From positions 1 through 19,017 of the forward strand of contig JAOAAI010000026.1 of the NCBI GenBank assembly GCA_026418955.1: 19,017 bases of DNA, read 5' to 3'. Source of the stretch: Candidatus Goldiibacteriota bacterium. GTDB taxonomy: Bacteria; Oederibacteriota; PGYV01; DSYL01. Below the pieces are notes generated by a model. It did not search any database. It was not told the origin of the DNA and saw nothing but the letters and a program-made list of their open reading frames with translations. Position numbers and translations under genes: made by a program. This document shows, piece by piece, positions 15,221-19,017 of the stretch; position 1 is the stretch's first letter, and the number at the start of each line of letters is the position of its first letter.

Positions 15221-16395
15221 AAAAAATTATCTATCTTGATAATAATGCTACAACTAGGATTGATAAAAGGGTTCTTCAGAGTATGCTTCCTTATTTAGAG
15301 GAATATTATGCCAACCCATCTGGAATTTATTATTTTGCTCAGGAAGTAAAAAAAGAAATAGAAAAAGCCAGGGAGAAAGTGGCAAAGTTTTTAAATGCAA
15401 CTCCTTTTGAGATTATTTTTACTTCCGGTGGAACAGAGTCAGATAATTTTGCAATAAAAGGAATTGCCTTTGCAAATAGAGAAAAAGGAAAACACATCAT
15501 TACTTCTTCAATTGAACATCATGCAGTTTTAAATACCTTGAAATACCTTGAAAAGCAGGGGTTTGAAATTACTTTTCTTCCTGTTGATAAATACGGGATA
15601 GTTGATATAGATGCTTTAAAAGAATCGATAAGAAAAGATACAATTCTAATTTCAATAATGTATGCAAACAATGAAATAGGAACAATAGAACCAATAAAAG
15701 AGATAGGAGAAATTGCCCGGAATAATAATGTGTATTTTCACACTGATGCAGTTCAGGCGGCAGGAAAAATAAAAATAGATGTTAAAGAATTAAATGTTGA
15801 TTTGCTTTCAATTTCCGGACATAAATTTTACGGGCCCAAAGGAATAGGTGCACTTTTTATAAGAAAGGGGGTAAAGATTGAGCCAGTACTTCATGGTGGT
15901 CATCATGAAAGAAATCAAAGAGCCGGTACTGAAAATGTTGCAGGAATTATAGGGCTTGGAAGGGCCTGTGAAATTGCAGAAGAAGATTTAAAAAATACTG
16001 AAATAAAAAATAAAAAAAAAAAATTAAAGGATAAATTAGAAAAAGGAATTTTAGAAAAAATACCGGAGGTAATTGTAAATGGGCATCCAGAAAAAAGAAT
16101 AGACAACACACTAAATATTTGTATTAAATATATAGAAGGTGAAAGCATATTAATTCAGCTTGATTTTGAAGGAATCTGTGCATCATCTGGCTCAGCCTGC
16201 ACATCAGGTTCACTTGAGCCATCACATGTTTTGCTAGCTCTTGGGTTGCCACATGAAATTGCACATGGAAGTTTAAGGTTCAGCTTGAGTAAATATACCG
16301 AAGAAGAAGAGATAGATAAAGTTTTGGAGGTTTTGCCAGGTGCAGTTCAAAAACTAAGAAATTTATCACCATTTTGGAAGGAGAAGAAAATATGA
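15217..16395 (+). CDS. iscS: Cysteine desulfurase (IscS/NifS, group I)
   Basis: This PLP enzyme takes sulfur from cysteine as a persulfide and passes it to the Fe-S scaffold and to tRNA thiolation. The 392-residue protein has YLDNNATT at the start, TSGGTESDN, the PLP lysine K203 in SISGHKFYGPKG, RAGTEN, and the catalytic C328 in a long flexible loop (SGSACTSGSLEPSHVL) that marks group I (IscS/NifS) rather than SufS. It overlaps the regulator gene by ATGA and the following nadA by ATGA, indicating tight translational coupling. In this operon it would feed the scaffold IscU, the cluster of NadA and the sulfur of MnmA. Confidence 0.95.
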   Translation: MKKIIYLDNNATTRIDKRVLQSMLPYLEEYYANPSGIYYFAQEVKKEIEKAREKVAKFLNATPFEIIFTSGGTESDNFAIKGIAFANREKGKHIITSSIEHHAVLNTLKYLEKQGFEITFLPVDKYGIVDIDALKESIRKDTILISIMYANNEIGTIEPIKEIGEIARNNNVYFHTDAVQAAGKIKIDVKELNVDLLSISGHKFYGPKGIGALFIRKGVKIEPVLHGGHHERNQRAGTENVAGIIGLGRACEIAEEDLKNTEIKNKKKKLKDKLEKGILEKIPEVIVNGHPEKRIDNTLNICIKYIEGESILIQLDFEGICASSGSACTSGSLEPSHVLLALGLPHEIAHGSLRFSLSKYTEEEEIDKVLEVLPGAVQKLRNLSPFWKEKKI

Positions 16396-17300
16396 ACGAT
16401 GATTTGGCAGAAAAAATTAAGGAGTTAAAAAAGAAAAAAAGTGCAATAATTGTAGCTCATAATTACCAGAGACCAGAGATTCAAGATATTGCGGATTTTA
16501 CCGGTGATTCACTTGAACTTTCAAGAAAATGTGTAAATGTAAATGAAAAAATAATTGTTTTTTGTGGTGTGAAATTTATGGCAGAGACAGCAAAGATTTT
16601 ATCGCCGGAAAAAAAAGTTTTGCTTCCAAAAGAAAATGCTGGCTGTCAGCTTGCTGATTGTATAACTCCAGAAGAAATTGATGAATACAGAAAAAAATAT
16701 CCCGGAGCTGCAATTGTTGGTTATGTAAATACAACTGCTGAAACAAAAGCGAAACTTGATTATTGCGTTACATCTGCTAATGCGGTTGATATAGTAAAAA
16801 AAATACCTGAAAAAAGAATAGTTTTTTTACCTGACAAGAATTTAGGTTTATGGGTTAAAAAAAATATTAAAGATGAAAAAGAAATAATTTTACACAATGG
16901 AAGATGCTATGTTCATCATAAATTTACAAAAGAAGATATAATGAATGCAAAAAATGCGCATCCCGATGCAAAAATAGTTGTTCATCCTGAATGTTTGCCG
17001 GAAGTTACTGAACTTGCCGATAAAGTTGCTTCAACTTCCGGTATGATAAAATACGTTAAAGAAGAAAAAGCCAAAAAATTCATAATAGGAACAGAAGAAG
17101 GGCATATTTATAGGTTAAAAAAAGAAAGACCCGATGCTGAATTTTATTCACTTGGTAATGCACAGATATGTTTTAATATGAAATTAACTAAATTAGAGGA
17201 TGTTTATGAATCACTGAAAAAAGAACAATATGAAATAAAACTATCCGAAGAAATCATAAATAAAGCAAAATTACCAATAGAAAGAATGCTTGGTTTATAA
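16392..17300 (+). CDS. nadA: Quinolinate synthase A
   Basis: NadA condenses iminoaspartate with dihydroxyacetone phosphate to quinolinate, an early step of de novo NAD synthesis, using a [4Fe-4S] cluster. From ATG 16392 it has 302 residues, the normal length. Motifs are IIVAHNYQRPEIQDIADFTGDSLELS, ENAGCQLADC, GYVNTTAETKA, GRCYVHH, HPECLPEV and IGTEEGHIYRL. C85, C172 and C260 match the three cluster ligands. The start at 16392 forms an ATGA overlap with iscS and has an AAGGAG SD; the frame's earlier TTG (16374) is less likely. NadA is an oxygen-sensitive Fe-S client placed inside the assembly operon. No nadB or nadC is seen in this window. Confidence 0.96.
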   Translation: MNDDLAEKIKELKKKKSAIIVAHNYQRPEIQDIADFTGDSLELSRKCVNVNEKIIVFCGVKFMAETAKILSPEKKVLLPKENAGCQLADCITPEEIDEYRKKYPGAAIVGYVNTTAETKAKLDYCVTSANAVDIVKKIPEKRIVFLPDKNLGLWVKKNIKDEKEIILHNGRCYVHHKFTKEDIMNAKNAHPDAKIVVHPECLPEVTELADKVASTSGMIKYVKEEKAKKFIIGTEEGHIYRLKKERPDAEFYSLGNAQICFNMKLTKLEDVYESLKKEQYEIKLSEEIINKAKLPIERMLGL

Positions 17301-17313
17301 ATGGAGGCAAAAA

Positions 17314-17697
17314 ATGTTGCAATATTCAGATAAGGTAATGGAACAGTTCAGAAGTATGAAAAATGCAGGCAGGATAGAAAACGCAGATGGCATAGGAAAA
17401 GTTGGAAATCCAGTATGCGGTGATGTTATGTGGATATATATAAAAGTAGATGAAAATGAAGTAATTACTGACTGTAAATTCGAAACCTTTGGATGTGTTG
17501 CGGCAATTGCCACTTCTTCACTTGCAACTGAACTTGTAAAAGGTAAAAAAATAGATGAAGCAATGACAATTACCAATAAAAGAATTGTTGATCTATTAGG
17601 TGGTTTACCAAAAGAAAAATTTCATTGTTCTGTTTTAGCGGAAGAAGGTATAAAAAAAGCAATAGAAGATTATAAACAGAAAAAATCAAAAAAATGA
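17314..17697 (+). CDS. iscU: Fe-S cluster assembly scaffold, IscU/NifU-N type
   Basis: The scaffold takes sulfur from the desulfurase and iron and builds clusters for transfer to target proteins. The 127-residue protein has the three ligand cysteines C35 (NPVCGD), C61 (TFGCVA) and C105 (FHCSVL), plus Asp37. The HscA chaperone motif LPPVK of E. coli IscU is replaced by LPKEK (98-102), suggesting it works without HscA/HscB, whose genes are also absent here. ATG 17314 has SD GGAGG (17303-17307) at 6 bp; a longer TTG frame (17290) would overlap nadA and is not needed. Its TGA overlaps the mnmA ATG. Confidence 0.93.
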   Translation: MLQYSDKVMEQFRSMKNAGRIENADGIGKVGNPVCGDVMWIYIKVDENEVITDCKFETFGCVAAIATSSLATELVKGKKIDEAMTITNKRIVDLLGGLPKEKFHCSVLAEEGIKKAIEDYKQKKSKK

Positions 17698-18740
17698 AAA
17701 AAGTAATTATTGGACTTAGTGGTGGTGTAGATTCAACGGTTGCCGCATTTTTGTTAAAAAAGCAAGGATATGAAGTAACAGGAATTACATTAAAATTATG
17801 GGATGAAGCATCTCGCTGTTGTAATTTTGAAGAAATTATGCGAGCTAAAAAGGTGTGTTTTAAGATAGGGATAAAACATTATGTATTGAATTTAAAAAAT
17901 AAATTTAAAAAAGAAGTAATTGATTATTTTATAAAGGATTACATTGATGGTTTAACTCCTAACCCTTGTGTTATTTGTAATGAAAAAATAAAATTCTATG
18001 TTTTATTTAAAAAAATGAAAGAACTAAATTATGATTATATAGCAACAGGACATTATGCGAAAATAAAAAAGGTAAAAAATAAATTTTTTTTAAGTGCTGC
18101 CAAGGATAAAAAGAAAACTCAGGAATATTTTCTTGCGCGGCTTGATGAAGATATTTTAAAATATATAAAATTTCCACTTGCTGATTTTACAAAGGAAGAA
18201 GTAAAAAAGATTGCAGAAAAACAAGGATTTTTTATACCGGAAAAAGAAAGCCAGGAAATATGTTTTTTAAAAGATAAAGAATCACCGTATAAATTTATTG
18301 AAAGATTTGTTGATATTGAAAAATATAAAGGGTGTTCAATATATAATTTACAAGGTGAAAAATTAAAGGAAATAGAAGAGCCATATTTTAAATTTACAAT
18401 TGGTCAACGAAAAGGAATAGGAATAGGTGGCGGAACTCCGTTTTATGTTTTCAAAATTATTGCGAATGAAAAAAAAATACTTGTCAGCGAAGAAAAAATG
18501 TTGTATAATAATTTTTGTAAAATAAAAAATATTAAATTGTTTAAAAATAAGAATAAAAAAGTTTTCAGGGCAAATGTAAAAATTAGATATTTGCATAAAG
18601 CGGCTGAAGCAAAAATTTTAAAAAGAAAAGGACAGGAATTAGAAATTAAATTTAAGAAGCCGCAATTTGCAATAACACCCGGCCAGTTAGCTGTGTTGTA
18701 TGAAAATAACACAGTAATTGGAAGTGGTTTTATAAATTAA
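17694..18740 (+). CDS. mnmA: tRNA-specific 2-thiouridylase MnmA
   Basis: MnmA activates U34 of tRNAs for Lys, Glu and Gln with ATP and inserts sulfur from the desulfurase relay. The 348-residue protein shows the PP-loop GLSGGVDST (8-16), the catalytic cysteine C95 in NPCVICNEKIKF, GHYAKI, the second cysteine C190 in ESQEICFLKD, and the FTIGQRKGIGIGGG segment that precedes the C-terminal barrel (ending AVLYENNTVIGSGFIN). It starts within the iscU stop (ATGA). With iscS in the same operon, sulfur donor and user are made together. TusA-E relay genes are not seen, so direct transfer from IscS is likely, as in other bacteria that lack the relay. Confidence 0.95.
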   Translation: MKKVIIGLSGGVDSTVAAFLLKKQGYEVTGITLKLWDEASRCCNFEEIMRAKKVCFKIGIKHYVLNLKNKFKKEVIDYFIKDYIDGLTPNPCVICNEKIKFYVLFKKMKELNYDYIATGHYAKIKKVKNKFFLSAAKDKKKTQEYFLARLDEDILKYIKFPLADFTKEEVKKIAEKQGFFIPEKESQEICFLKDKESPYKFIERFVDIEKYKGCSIYNLQGEKLKEIEEPYFKFTIGQRKGIGIGGGTPFYVFKIIANEKKILVSEEKMLYNNFCKIKNIKLFKNKNKKVFRANVKIRYLHKAAEAKILKRKGQELEIKFKKPQFAITPGQLAVLYENNTVIGSGFIN

Positions 18741-18810
18741 TAAACCAAATAAGAAAACAACCCTGCAAATTAAAACTTATGTTATTTAAAATTTTTAATA
18801 GATAAAAAAT

Positions 18811-18870
18811 GCCGGGGGCGGGCATCCCTAACTTAACCCTCCCCAATACCCCCTTACGTCCGCCCCCGGT
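18811..18870. repeat. Isolated GC-rich long-stem hairpin
   Basis: CCGGGGGCGG (18812-18821) pairs perfectly with CCGCCCCCGG (18860-18869). A G-U, then a G-C pair extend it inward and a G-U closes it outside. The about 35-nt loop is C-rich on the plus strand and purine-rich on the other. The block is about 70% G+C in AT-rich DNA and has no T-run after it, so it is not a standard terminator, though it could slow polymerase after mnmA. It looks like a mobile repeat unit (REP/MITE-like). Whether it is dispersed in the genome cannot be told from this window. Confidence 0.7.
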
Positions 18871-18922
18871 TAAAATATATTATTATTTAAGTTAAATAAA
18901 TTAAAATGTTAAGGAGTAACTT

Positions 18923-19017
18923 ATGAAAAAAATCAAAAAAATTTTTTGGAATATTTTTTACCTTTTGGTTTTATTTTATTTGTTATCCTGTTCAAATAAA
19001 TCAACACCAACTACACC
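18923..19017 (+). CDS. N-terminal part of a lipoprotein, cut by the window end
   Basis: The first 31 residues are visible: a basic start (MKKIKKIF), a hydrophobic core, the lipobox LLSC (lipidated Cys23) and the start of a Thr/Pro-rich stretch (SNKSTPTTP). SD AAGGAG (18911-18916) supports the ATG. The signal and linker style resemble the propeller lipoprotein at 625-1965, so it may be a related surface protein, but no domain is visible yet. Confidence 0.75.
   Translation, partial: MKKIKKIFWNIFYLLVLFYLLSCSNKSTPTT

Noticed and set aside
17295..17576. Minus-strand open frame opposite iscU
   Set aside because: It is antisense to conserved scaffold codons and has no SD or domain.
18810..18872. 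GC-rich hairpin as a classic Rho-independent terminator of mnmA
   Set aside because: The loop is about 38 nt and no T-run follows on either strand; structure and base content fit a repeat element better.

Overview
This is an AT-rich stretch of bacterial chromosome (roughly 30% G+C or less by eye) with standard stop-codon usage, Shine-Dalgarno (SD) sites of the AAGGAGG type and consensus-like sigma-70 promoters. Lipoprotein signal peptides, RodZ, PgsA/PgpA and a long PPi-dependent phosphofructokinase point to a rod-shaped bacterium, probably anaerobic and fermentative, from an AT-rich and perhaps uncultivated lineage. There is no rRNA here, so I do not name a phylum.

Region 1 (1-2708) is accessory DNA. 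The catalytic half of a DDE transposase lies on the minus strand at 1-540 and its helix-turn-helix half at 2058-2426. Between them, on the plus strand, is a surface lipoprotein with seven about 53-residue repeats that look like a seven-bladed beta-propeller. A 78-bp piece of the transposase linker occurs twice in direct orientation (463-540 and 2631-2708), bracketing the lipoprotein and the HTH half.

Region 2 (2729-11289) is a compact plus-strand gene string behind a good promoter: PPi-phosphofructokinase, a small cupin, RodZ, RimO, PgsA, PgpA and Mfd. It mixes glycolysis, cell shape, ribosome modification, two consecutive steps of phosphatidylglycerol synthesis, and transcription-coupled repair.

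Region 3 (14668-11286, minus strand) holds a small SH3-like lipoprotein that may be translated from a leaderless mRNA, then glycogen/alpha-glucan phosphorylase followed by a small protein resembling a PD-(D/E)XK nuclease. That last gene's stop codon interlocks with the stop codon of mfd.

Region 4 (14716-18740, plus strand) is an iron-sulfur operon with a perfect TTGACA-17-TATAAT promoter: an Rrf2/IscR-type regulator, cysteine desulfurase, quinolinate synthase NadA, IscU-type scaffold and tRNA 2-thiouridylase MnmA. Three of its four junctions are ATGA overlaps. A symmetric inverted repeat at the start of transcription is a candidate site for autoregulation. NadA and RimO (Region 2) are Fe-S clients; MnmA uses desulfurase sulfur.

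The window ends with an isolated GC-rich hairpin (18811-18870), strikingly unlike its surroundings, and the first 31 residues of another lipoprotein. I see no CRISPR array, tRNA, rRNA or complete mobile element. The parts most worth following are the split transposase with its 78-bp repeats, the Fe-S operon control region, the repeat tract in the glgP promoter and the GC-rich hairpin.
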